Of a stretch of DNA of 7,308 nt, positions 1 to 6,081 are shown piece after piece. A model generated the notes under the pieces. That model was not told the origin of the DNA, searched no databases, and saw only the letters and a program-made list of their open reading frames with translations. Location of the stretch: assembly GCA_019307545.1 (NCBI GenBank), contig JAFDJI010000166.1, positions 1 to 7,308 on the forward strand. Direction: 5' to 3'. The translations under genes were made by a program, and so were the position numbers. The DNA comes from Deltaproteobacteria bacterium (GTDB lineage Bacteria; Myxococcota_A; UBA796; GCA-2862545). The stretch's first letter is position 1, and each line of letters opens with the position of its first letter.

Positions 1-216
1 CAGGTGGACGGTCACCGAGGGGGTGAGGGCCCAGGTCTCGGGCGCGGAGAGGTCCAGGGGCGTGGGGGGAATCACCAGCGGCGGTTGGCTCCGGTCCGGA
101 CCCGAGGCCGCCACCTCCAGCGCCTCGACCGGCGCTTCCGCCCCGGCCGGGTCCACCGTCACCCCTTCCTCGCCGGCCCAGGCCAACCCCAACAGCAGCA
201 ACACGACGCAACTCAT
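1..216 (-). CDS. Second M16-family peptidase subunit, N-terminal fragment (runs off the window)
   Basis: The first 72 codons of a gene on the minus strand remain open to the window edge, so the start is at 216 and the stop lies outside. The ATG overlaps the TGA of the upstream M16 gene (ATGA), and a GGAG sits 5 nt before it inside the upstream gene, which implies translational coupling. The product begins with a typical signal peptide, a Leu/Val-rich core ending in AWA before GEE. A Pro/Glu/Ala-rich spacer follows, then PPTPLDLSAPETWAL and TPSVTVHL, which resemble the short strand where M16 N-terminal domains usually begin. In bacteria, M16B enzymes often come as adjacent pairs: one subunit carries the zinc site and the other supplies substrate-binding Arg/Tyr residues. 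The inferred role is therefore the non-catalytic partner of the upstream protein in the periplasm or outer envelope. No catalytic region lies inside the window, so the family call rests mainly on context. Confidence 0.7.
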   Translation of the reverse strand, partial: MSCVVLLLLGLAWAGEEGVTVDPAGAEAPVEALEVAASGPDRSQPPLVIPPTPLDLSAPETWALTPSVTVHL

Positions 217-1580
217 GGCAGCTCCACCGGCTCGGCGCCTTCCAGCGCACCGCCTGCGCCCTGGGGCACCACCGACAGCGTCACCCGCCGCTCGGGGACC
301 AGGTAGGACCCCACCACCCGGCGGATGTCCTCTGGGGTGACGGCCTCGTAGCGACCCCACTCCTCGACCAGGCAATCGGGTTTGCCCCGGAGGCGCTGGC
401 AGTCCACCAGCCACTCGGCCCGCGCTGCGGGTTCCTCGAGGGAGTCGAGTACCCCGCTCTTCACCTGCCGGCGGGCCCGCTCCACCTCCTCGTCCGACGG
501 GGGCTTGCGCGCCATCCGGGCAAGCTCCTTCTCCACGATCCGCTCCAGCCGGGGCAGCCGCGGCACATCGGACGCCGCCTCGATCACGAACTGCCCGTCG
601 ATCTCGGAAGCCGCGTGCCAGGCCTCGTTGTCGACCACCAGGGAGTGCTTGTAGTACAGGCGGTCGTCGAGTCGCGTCCCCCGCCCGCCGACCAGGATCC
701 AGCCCAACAGGTCCAGGGCAGGCTCGTCCGGATGGCCCCGGGGAACGGTCTGCCAGGACAGGTACATCGACCAGTCCTCCACCTGGTCCTCGAGGAGGCC
801 CTCCCGGGGGACCGCCGCCACCTCTGCCCGCTCGGCCCGGGACTCCGGCGGGCCGGGGTCCGGCACGTCCGCGAACCAGTGCTCCACCCGGGCCAGCACC
901 GCTTCGGTGTCGAACCGCCCGACCAGCCCGAGCACCGCGTTCTGGGGACGGTAGTGGCGACGCCAGAAGTCGCGCACCGCCTCCAGCTCAAAGCCTTCCA
1001 CGTCGGCCACGGTGCCGATGACGGGGATGTGGTAGGGGTGCCCCTCCGGGAACTGCAACCGGCTCAGGGCGTCGTAGTCCCGCCCGTTGGGCGCGGCGTA
1101 CCCCTCGGCGCGCTCCTGGAGCACCACCTGTTGCTGGTTGTCGAGGTTCTCCTCGGTGAGCCCCTCCTGCAGGAACCCCATGCGGTCGGACTCCAGGAAC
1201 AGCGCCAGGTCGAGGGCACCCGAGGGAAACACCATGTAGTAGGCGGTCTCGTCCTCACTGGTGAAGGCGTTGTTCCATCCGCCCGCCGCGGTGAGCCACT
1301 CGTCGAAGCCGCTCCCCGGGACGTGGGCCGAACCCTCGAACATCACGTGCTCGAACAGGTGCGCGCAGCCGTACTCCCCGGGCCGCTCGTCCCGGGAACC
1401 CACCCCGTAGTGGAGGTGGAGCGCGATGTGGTCGGTGCGTTGGTCCTCCTCCAGCACCACGGTGAGGCCGTTGTCCAGGGTGTGTACGGTGGCGTCGACC
1501 ACGAGCGGGTCACCGCCGGCCAGGGCGGCGCCGGCGAGCGCAAGTAGCAGCACGGGTCCCTCCAACTCCAGGCGGGGCAT
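213..1580 (-). CDS. Exported M16B (insulinase/pitrilysin-like) zinc metallopeptidase, catalytic subunit
   Basis: This 455-residue protein is a processing-peptidase-like zinc protease. The inverted zinc motif HLFEH lies at residues 74-78 in the usual sequence context (GCAHLFEHVMFEGSAH), and a downstream Glu at about 156 (VVLQERAEGY) is correctly spaced to be the third zinc ligand. The N-terminal domain starts at HTLDNGLTVVLEE, as is standard for the family. The second M16 domain begins near HPYHIPVIG (181-189) and continues with YRPQNAVLGLVG (211-222) and GGRGTRLDDRLYYK (about 298-311). The start at 1580 was chosen because it gives a signal peptide (MPRLELEGPVLLLALAGAALAGG). The reading frame extends upstream to 1691, but those codons would cover the start region of the divergent nth gene and would bury the signal peptide. 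The ribosome-binding site at 1580 is weak. The stop overlaps the start of a second M16 gene, so the two are probably one operon. The substrate is unknown. Confidence 0.93.
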   Translation of the reverse strand: MPRLELEGPVLLLALAGAALAGGDPLVVDATVHTLDNGLTVVLEEDQRTDHIALHLHYGVGSRDERPGEYGCAHLFEHVMFEGSAHVPGSGFDEWLTAAGGWNNAFTSEDETAYYMVFPSGALDLALFLESDRMGFLQEGLTEENLDNQQQVVLQERAEGYAAPNGRDYDALSRLQFPEGHPYHIPVIGTVADVEGFELEAVRDFWRRHYRPQNAVLGLVGRFDTEAVLARVEHWFADVPDPGPPESRAERAEVAAVPREGLLEDQVEDWSMYLSWQTVPRGHPDEPALDLLGWILVGGRGTRLDDRLYYKHSLVVDNEAWHAASEIDGQFVIEAASDVPRLPRLERIVEKELARMARKPPSDEEVERARRQVKSGVLDSLEEPAARAEWLVDCQRLRGKPDCLVEEWGRYEAVTPEDIRRVVGSYLVPERRVTLSVVPQGAGGALEGAEPVELP

Positions 1581-1641
1581 TGTAGCCCCGACAGGTGACG
1601 TCGCCGCACCGCAGGCCGCCGGATACACCGCCTCCGGCACC

Positions 1642-1647
1642 AGGAGG
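1642..1647 (+). promoter_or_regulatory. Perfect Shine-Dalgarno AGGAGG that fixes a CTG start for nth
   Basis: AGGAGG is a full match to the anti-Shine-Dalgarno consensus and lies 6 nt before an in-frame CTG at 1654. No ATG, GTG or TTG occurs in this frame between the divergent M16 start and the first conserved Nth residues. This site is therefore the main reason for starting nth at CTG. Confidence 0.7.
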
Positions 1648-1653
1648 GCCGCC

Positions 1654-2292
1654 CTGACACCACGCGCACGCGCCGACCGTATTGGAGACATTCTCGACGG
1701 CCTGTACCCGGAGCCGCTGATCCCGCTGCGCCACCGCGACCCCTACACCCTGCTGGTCTCGGTCCTCCTCTCCGCCCAATGCACCGACAAGCGGGTGAAC
1801 CTGGTCACCCCGCGCCTCTTCGCCCTCGCCGACGACCCCGCGACGATGGCGGCGCAGGAGGTGGAGACCATCCGCACGATCATCCACACCTGCGGGCTCG
1901 CTCCCACCAAGGCACGGAACATCCACGCCCTGTCCCGACAACTGGTGGAGGAGCACGGCGGCCGCGTCCCCGCAGATCTGGAGGCGCTGGAGCGCCTGCC
2001 GGGCGTGGGACACAAGACGGCGTCGGTGGTGATGAACCAGGCCTTCGGTCAGCCGGCGTTCCCGGTGGACACCCACATCTTCCGGTCGGCCCGGCGCTGG
2101 GGGCTCTCCGAGGGCACGACCCCGATCCGGGTGGAGCGGGACCTCATGGTGCTGTTCCCCCAGGAGACCTGGGGGCGTCGCCACCTCCAGATCATCTACT
2201 TCGGCCGGGAGCACTGCCCGGCCCGGAACCACGACTTTAGCGCGTGCCTCATCTGCTCCTGGGCGAATCCGGAGGGAATACGCAGCGGCTGA
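1654..2292 (+). CDS. nth: Endonuclease III, DNA glycosylase/AP lyase (CTG start, variant Fe-S loop)
   Basis: The product is a base-excision-repair enzyme that removes oxidised pyrimidines and cleaves AP sites by beta-elimination. From the CTG at 1654 it has 212 residues, against 211 in E. coli Nth. The early motif LLSAQCTDKRVN (38-49) is followed by the helix-hairpin-helix LPGVGHKTASVV (115-126), which holds the catalytic Lys at 121, and by VDTHIFR with the catalytic Asp at 139. E. coli has these at Lys120 and Asp138, so the numbering independently supports the CTG start. The C-terminal iron-sulfur loop is unusual. It reads C188-x9-C198-x2-C201-x5-E207 instead of Cys-x6-Cys-x2-Cys-x5-Cys, so the fourth Cys is Glu and the first spacer is three residues longer. 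The gene is divergent from the M16 pair with 73 bp between them, and no convincing -35/-10 promoter is visible there. Confidence 0.95.
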   Translation: MTPRARADRIGDILDGLYPEPLIPLRHRDPYTLLVSVLLSAQCTDKRVNLVTPRLFALADDPATMAAQEVETIRTIIHTCGLAPTKARNIHALSRQLVEEHGGRVPADLEALERLPGVGHKTASVVMNQAFGQPAFPVDTHIFRSARRWGLSEGTTPIRVERDLMVLFPQETWGRRHLQIIYFGREHCPARNHDFSACLICSWANPEGIRSG

Positions 2293-2340
2293 CATTGTCG
2301 TAGAGTGCGTAGACGCCATCCACCGCTCCCGGAGGACCCC

Positions 2341-2892
2341 ATGCTCTGGCTCGCCGCTGCCCTGCTCAACCCCGTCGCCCAAGCCGAAGACCTCACCATC
2401 CTCGTGGAGAGCGGCACCAGTCACATCGCCCTGAACTGCGGCTCCGACCAGTACGGCCAGGACGCCGCGGAGGGAATGCGCCAAGCCGACGGGCGGGTGG
2501 CGCACACCTTCCCCATCCGCCCCAGCCGCGAGTGCCAGGTCACCATCACCCGGGAAGTGGGGTCCCTGGAACAGCTGGGGACCTGGGCCTGCACCAACAG
2601 CGGGTGCATCGAGCAGGGAGGAGGCGCGGCCCCGGTGAGCGTACCTGTTGGCACCTTGCGGGTCCTGATGGCCATGGGGACCTCCCACAACCAGCTCGAA
2701 CTGGTCTGCGTCTCCGGCTACCGCGAGCGGGTCCCGCTCGAAGACCACGTCGGCACCTTCACCGGCGTGCCTTCCAGCGAGGACTGCACCCTGAACTTCA
2801 AGGGCGGCCCACCGATGAAGTACCGGCCGATTTCCTGGGGCGCATGGGAGTGCCACCTGGTCTCCAACACCCCGGTGTGCAAGAAGCAGTAG
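2341..2892 (+). CDS. Exported protein of unknown function with two tandem four-cysteine domains
   Basis: I do not recognise the family. The start at 2341 has GGAGG 5 nt upstream and gives a short signal peptide (MLWLAAALLNPVAQA, cleavage before EDL). The upstream extension of the frame to 2305 lacks such support. The 183-residue product contains two related units of about 75 residues. Each opens with a beta strand and GTSH (25-28 and 113-116), followed by a first Cys (33; 123), a Phe/Pro-Ser segment with a second Cys (65; 149), a Gly-x-Trp-x-Cys motif (TWAC, 81-84; AWEC, 168-171) and a final Cys (89; 180). A Gly/Ala-rich hinge at about 93-104 separates them. Four cysteines per unit in an exported protein suggest two disulfides per domain and a small beta-rich fold; this is inference. 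The gene lies 48 bp after nth and 34 bp before the cupin gene on the same strand, with no obvious functional link. Confidence 0.85.
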   Translation: MLWLAAALLNPVAQAEDLTILVESGTSHIALNCGSDQYGQDAAEGMRQADGRVAHTFPIRPSRECQVTITREVGSLEQLGTWACTNSGCIEQGGGAAPVSVPVGTLRVLMAMGTSHNQLELVCVSGYRERVPLEDHVGTFTGVPSSEDCTLNFKGGPPMKYRPISWGAWECHLVSNTPVCKKQ

Positions 2893-2926
2893 TCCCCAAG
2901 AAACGGCTACGCGGGAGGCGAGCGGC

Positions 2927-3319
2927 ATGGACGAGACGCGCAGTGGTGTGGTCAAACACGAGGGCGATGTCGAGCGGTTGGAGGTTGCGGCGGGAACGGC
3001 GACCGTTCGACAGGTCCTCATCGGACCGGACGACGAGGCGCACAACTTCTTCCTGCGTCGCTTCACCATGGGTGAGGGCGGCGCCATGCCCCTGCACACC
3101 AACCGGGTGGAGCACGAGCAGTACGTGTTGTCCGGCACTGGGCGGGTGCGCATCGGCGACCGGGTCCACGAGGTGCGGGCGGGCAACGCCCTGTTCATCC
3201 CGGCCGGCGTCCCCCACAGCTACGAGGTGATTGAGCCGCCCTTCGACTTCCTGTGCATCGTGCCCGCAAAGCCCGATGCGATCGCGCTGATCGAGCCCGC
3301 CGAGCCGACCCGAGGCTGA
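2927..3319 (+). CDS. Single-domain cupin protein
   Basis: This 130-residue protein has one cupin beta-barrel. Cupin motif 1 is GGAMPLHTNRVEHEQYVLSG (51-70). His57 is present, the usual second His is Asn59, and Glu62, His63 and Glu64 follow. Motif 2 is GNALFIPAGVPHSYEV (86-101), with Pro92, Gly94 and His97. A metal centre is therefore likely, using His57, a residue of the EHE cluster and His97, although the HxH is degenerate. The start has GGGAGG 8 nt upstream. No signal peptide is present, so the protein is predicted to be cytoplasmic. Small cupins of this type may bind or isomerise small molecules, or act as auxiliary sensor domains; the sequence does not say which. The gene converges with the next gene, with 20 bp between their stops. 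Confidence 0.92.
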   Translation: MDETRSGVVKHEGDVERLEVAAGTATVRQVLIGPDDEAHNFFLRRFTMGEGGAMPLHTNRVEHEQYVLSGTGRVRIGDRVHEVRAGNALFIPAGVPHSYEVIEPPFDFLCIVPAKPDAIALIEPAEPTRG

Positions 3320-3323
3320 CACC

Positions 3324-3336
3324 GGCGACAGTCGCC
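3324..3336. terminator. Short palindrome between convergent genes, possible weak bidirectional terminator
   Basis: GGCGACAGTCGCC is a perfect inverted repeat with a one-base centre. As RNA it would form at most a 5-bp stem with a 3-nt loop. It sits almost alone in the 20-bp gap between the cupin stop and the stop of the minus-strand gene, where a two-way terminator would be expected. There is no T-tract on either side, so the call is tentative. Confidence 0.25.
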
Positions 3337-3339
3337 CGC

Positions 3340-4488
3340 CTACTCCCGCCCGGCGCAGTACGCCTCCGTCCCTGCCGCCGAGACGCAGAGGTCCATGGCG
3401 CGGGTGGTGTCCTTTCCGGAGGCGTTGGCGTAGTCGTACCACTCCCGCGCGAAGGTCTTCACCCTGCCGCGGGCATCCTCCGCCGCGCCGCTCGTCTGGT
3501 CCGTGGGGGCCTCGGAGTGTCGCTTCTCGGCCGCGGTCCACACCTTCTGCGCGGCGAGGGCACGCATCTTGTACAGGGCGTACACCCGGGACTTGAAGGT
3601 CTCGCCCACCCATTCCTGGCGGCGCTCCATGGCGATGTCCGCCCAGTGGATCGCCTCATCCGCCCGCGCGGGCCCCTGGTCGAGGAGGTACTTGGCGTAG
3701 GCGTAGGACATGTCGGGGTCGGACTGGTCGACCTCCTCCAGGTGCCGCGCCACCAGCCCGGCCCACTCGGAGCGGTCGCTGGAGTGCGCGTTGGCGATGA
3801 GGACCCTCGAGACCTTGTTCTTGTCGGTCTGCTTGCCGGCCGCCTGGTAGGTCGCCTCGATGCAGCCGACCTCGGGGGCCGAGAGGCGGCCCATCATCGC
3901 CTTCAGCTCGAGCTGCTGGAGGTTGTCGCAGCTCATACCACTGGGCTCCACGGCGAGCATGGCGACCGCCGCCTCTTCCGGCGCTTCCTCTCCGACCCCT
4001 TCCTCTCCGCCGGACTCCACCCTGTCCGAATCGGGTTGCACCTCGGCGGCCTCCTCGACCTCCCCGGCATCCACCAGGGCGTCGTCGGGCTCTGGTACCG
4101 CTTCGCCGGCGACCTCGACACGGTCCTCCGGCACCTCGGACGGCCCTGTCACCTCGGCCATGGAGAGACCCTCCTCCGCACCATCGTCCTCCGCCACCCC
4201 ATCGGGCTCGGCAACCGGGGTGAAGGGGTACTCGGAGAGCCCCGTCCAGGGCGAGAACACCGGGGTGACCTCCAGGTCGAACCACCCCACCCGCAGGTCC
4301 GAGGCCAGAAGTTGTCCCTCGGGATCCGGCCGGAGGTCGGGGTTCACCACCTCGTCGCCGACCCGACAGGCGACCCACCCGTCTTGACACGCGGTGAGTG
4401 GGAAGGCGGGAGCGAAGTCGGCCCACTCGGCGGCGAGGGCGGGGGCCGGGAAAAGGGCGAGCACGGAGAGCAGGATGGAGATGCGCAT
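3340..4488 (-). CDS. Exported protein of unknown function: Cys-containing N-domain, acidic linker, helical C-domain
   Basis: I do not recognise the family. The start at 4488 is supported by GGAGG 7 nt upstream and by a clear signal peptide (MRISILLSVLALFPAPALA, about residues 1-19). The 382-residue product has three parts. Residues 20-90 form a compact domain with Cys34 and Cys41 and several Trp. Residues 91-177 are a low-complexity linker rich in Glu, Asp, Ala, Val, Gly and Pro, with no Lys and only two Arg. Its DNA contains a 10-base repeat at a 15-bp period (3985-3994 and 4000-4009), suggesting growth by slippage. Residues 185-382 are helix-rich (SCDNLQQLELKAMMGRLSA, SYAYAKYLLDQG, ADEAIHWADIAMERRQEWVG) and look like TPR/Sel1-type repeats, with Cys at 187, 209, 368 and 378. 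It is probably a periplasmic or surface protein with a scaffold-like C-domain. It is divergent from the M64 gene, with 140 bp between them. Confidence 0.88.
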   Translation of the reverse strand: MRISILLSVLALFPAPALAAEWADFAPAFPLTACQDGWVACRVGDEVVNPDLRPDPEGQLLASDLRVGWFDLEVTPVFSPWTGLSEYPFTPVAEPDGVAEDDGAEEGLSMAEVTGPSEVPEDRVEVAGEAVPEPDDALVDAGEVEEAAEVQPDSDRVESGGEEGVGEEAPEEAAVAMLAVEPSGMSCDNLQQLELKAMMGRLSAPEVGCIEATYQAAGKQTDKNKVSRVLIANAHSSDRSEWAGLVARHLEEVDQSDPDMSYAYAKYLLDQGPARADEAIHWADIAMERRQEWVGETFKSRVYALYKMRALAAQKVWTAAEKRHSEAPTDQTSGAAEDARGRVKTFAREWYDYANASGKDTTRAMDLCVSAAGTEAYCAGRE

Positions 4489-4628
4489 GGGGTTCCTCCG
4501 TCGGCACATCGGCGAGGCGGCACGCTGCCTACACCCGGCGAGACATCTCCAACGCACGAGAGTTCCCCCCTGCCCCGGCGGGTGTTCTCTCTTGACGGGA
4601 CGGGAGCGGCACGCGCAGTGTGGGGACC

Positions 4629-6074
4629 ATGTGGAGCGCAATCCTGGCGTCCATCGCCCTCGCTGCGTCGGTCCAGGTCACCTTGGAGGTAGGCCCGGAT
4701 GGCGCGGTGCTGCGCGACGCGGTGCTGGTGCAGGGAACCATCCGCGTGGACCCGGGACCGATCGAGATCGTGGACGCCGCAGGGCAGGTCCTGACCACGG
4801 CCGCACTGCCCGACCCCCGGGTGCGTACCCTGATCCTCCCGACCGGCGGGGGCATCCGGGCCACCCGCGACCGGGGCGTGGGACGGGTGGAGGTGCCCTG
4901 GCCGGACGGCGCCGCCGGGTTGCGCCTCGGCGCGGTCACCTGGACCCCACGCACCATCCAAACCCGCGCCGGCGACCCGATCCAGGTGCTGTACAGCGGA
5001 CCGGACGACGAGCGCCTCGACCTGGTGTTCCTGGGCGATGGGTACACCCAGGCGGAGCTGATCCAGTTCGCGGCGGACGTAGACGGGGTGGTGGACCACC
5101 TGCTCACTCTCGAGCCCTACGGCCAGTACGCCGCGCTGTTCAACGTGTGGCGAGTGGACACCGCCTCGGCCACGAGCGGGATCGGTTCCGGAGGTGTCGG
5201 GGGGTCGACCGCGTACCGCTGCTACTACGACTGTGGGGGCATCGAGCGCCTGGTGTGCTGCGACGACACCCGGGTGATGAACGAAATCGCGGCGTCCGTC
5301 CCTGGCGCCGACGGGATCATCGTGCTCGTCAACAGCGACCAGTATGGCGGGTCGGGGGCCTTCAACTACGCGACGTCCTACACCGGCGAATACCGCGACG
5401 AGGTCGCCGCCCACGAGTTGGGCCACAGCCTGGTCGGTCTGTGGGACGAGTACTCCTACGAGATGACCGGCTCGGGACAAGGCGCGCCCAACTGCGCCTC
5501 CTCCGCGGACGCGACGCCGTGGGAAGAGTGGCGCGGCGACGAAGGGGTCGACGCGTTCCGGGTGTGCTCCTACACCAACCTGTACCGCCCCACCGCGAAC
5601 GACTGCATGATGCGGACCCTGCAGGACGACTACTGCGCGGTGTGCCGACAGGACGCGGTCCTCGCCATCTACGAGCACCTTCCGGGGCTGATCCTGGGCA
5701 CCGAACCCGCCGCGGGGAGCGCGGTCACCGCCGCCGCCGGCGAGGAGGTCCCCTTCGTGCTCGACGTCCCGCCCGCTTCGGCTGACGTTCGCTTCGAGTG
5801 GGCGGTAAACGGCGAGGTCATCGCCGAGGATGAGCCGGACTTCGTGCTGGACGGCTGCTCGGGGCACAACGGGACGCTCACCCTCACCGTGCGCGACACC
5901 ACCCCCTGGGTTCGACGGGATGTGTCCCTGGCTCTCCAGGACACCGCTTCCTGGGTGGTGACCACGGAGACCTGCGGGGGTGGGGGCCTGTGCGGCTGCT
6001 CGGCAGCGGCCACCCCGGGCGCTCCCTGGCTCCTCGGCGCGCTCGCGCTCCTGCTCCGCCGGAGGCCTCGATAG
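4629..6074 (+). CDS. Secreted M64-family zinc metalloprotease with MYXO-CTERM sorting signal
   Basis: This 481-residue secreted protease resembles the IgA-peptidase M64 family. A signal peptide (about 1-13, MWSAILASIALAA) is followed by a beta-rich N-domain and by the M64 core, starting at LDLVFLGDGYTQAEL (130-144). The core continues with FNVWRVDTAS (171-180), CGGIERLVC (202-210) and the zinc motif HELGHSLVGLWDEY (262-275), in which His262, His266 and probably Asp273 bind zinc and Glu263 is catalytic. The CMM and DYCAVC motifs (326-339) usually close this domain. Residues 355-447 look like an Ig/PKD-type beta domain. The tail is GLCGCSAA, a hydrophobic helix (WLLGALALLL) and RRRPR, a MYXO-CTERM signal. 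By family knowledge, such proteins are cut near the Gly-Cys by a myxosortase and anchored at the surface or released. The start is uncertain: a GTG at 4620 is also in frame, and neither has a well-spaced ribosome-binding site. Confidence 0.93.
   Translation: MWSAILASIALAASVQVTLEVGPDGAVLRDAVLVQGTIRVDPGPIEIVDAAGQVLTTAALPDPRVRTLILPTGGGIRATRDRGVGRVEVPWPDGAAGLRLGAVTWTPRTIQTRAGDPIQVLYSGPDDERLDLVFLGDGYTQAELIQFAADVDGVVDHLLTLEPYGQYAALFNVWRVDTASATSGIGSGGVGGSTAYRCYYDCGGIERLVCCDDTRVMNEIAASVPGADGIIVLVNSDQYGGSGAFNYATSYTGEYRDEVAAHELGHSLVGLWDEYSYEMTGSGQGAPNCASSADATPWEEWRGDEGVDAFRVCSYTNLYRPTANDCMMRTLQDDYCAVCRQDAVLAIYEHLPGLILGTEPAAGSAVTAAAGEEVPFVLDVPPASADVRFEWAVNGEVIAEDEPDFVLDGCSGHNGTLTLTVRDTTPWVRRDVSLALQDTASWVVTTETCGGGGLCGCSAAATPGAPWLLGALALLLRRRPR
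5979..6074 (+). other. MYXO-CTERM sorting signal coding segment (part of the M64 protease)
   Basis: The last 32 codons encode GGGLCGCSAA, then a short TPGAPW spacer, a roughly 10-residue hydrophobic helix and a terminal cluster of five charged or proline residues (RRRPR). This Gly-Cys, helix, Arg order is the tripartite C-terminal signal known from Myxococcota, and it is the main taxonomic marker in the window. Confidence 0.85.
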
Positions 6075-6081
6075 CGCCGGC

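Noticed and set aside
1581..1691. A 37-codon N-terminal extension of the M16 catalytic subunit
   Set aside because: It would overlap the nth start region, has no well-placed ribosome-binding site, and would place the signal peptide internally.
1510..3198. A 562-codon minus-strand frame opposite nth, the duplicated-domain gene and the cupin
   Set aside because: It lies antisense to three well-supported genes, shows no recognisable domain, and is explained by stop-codon depletion in very GC-rich coding DNA.
4592..4621. TTGACG followed 18 bp later by CAGTGT as a promoter for the M64 gene
   Set aside because: The -35 match is good, but the -10 matches the consensus at only two positions and would leave almost no leader before the ATG.
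4489..4628. Search for regulatory structure in the 140-bp divergent gap between the acidic-linker gene and M64
   Set aside because: Only the ribosome-binding site of the minus-strand gene is convincing; no inverted repeat or promoter pair stood out by eye.
3253..4692. A 479-codon plus-strand frame across the acidic-linker gene
   Set aside because: It is a shadow of the minus-strand gene, which has a signal peptide and a good ribosome-binding site; no domain or start signal supports the plus-strand frame.
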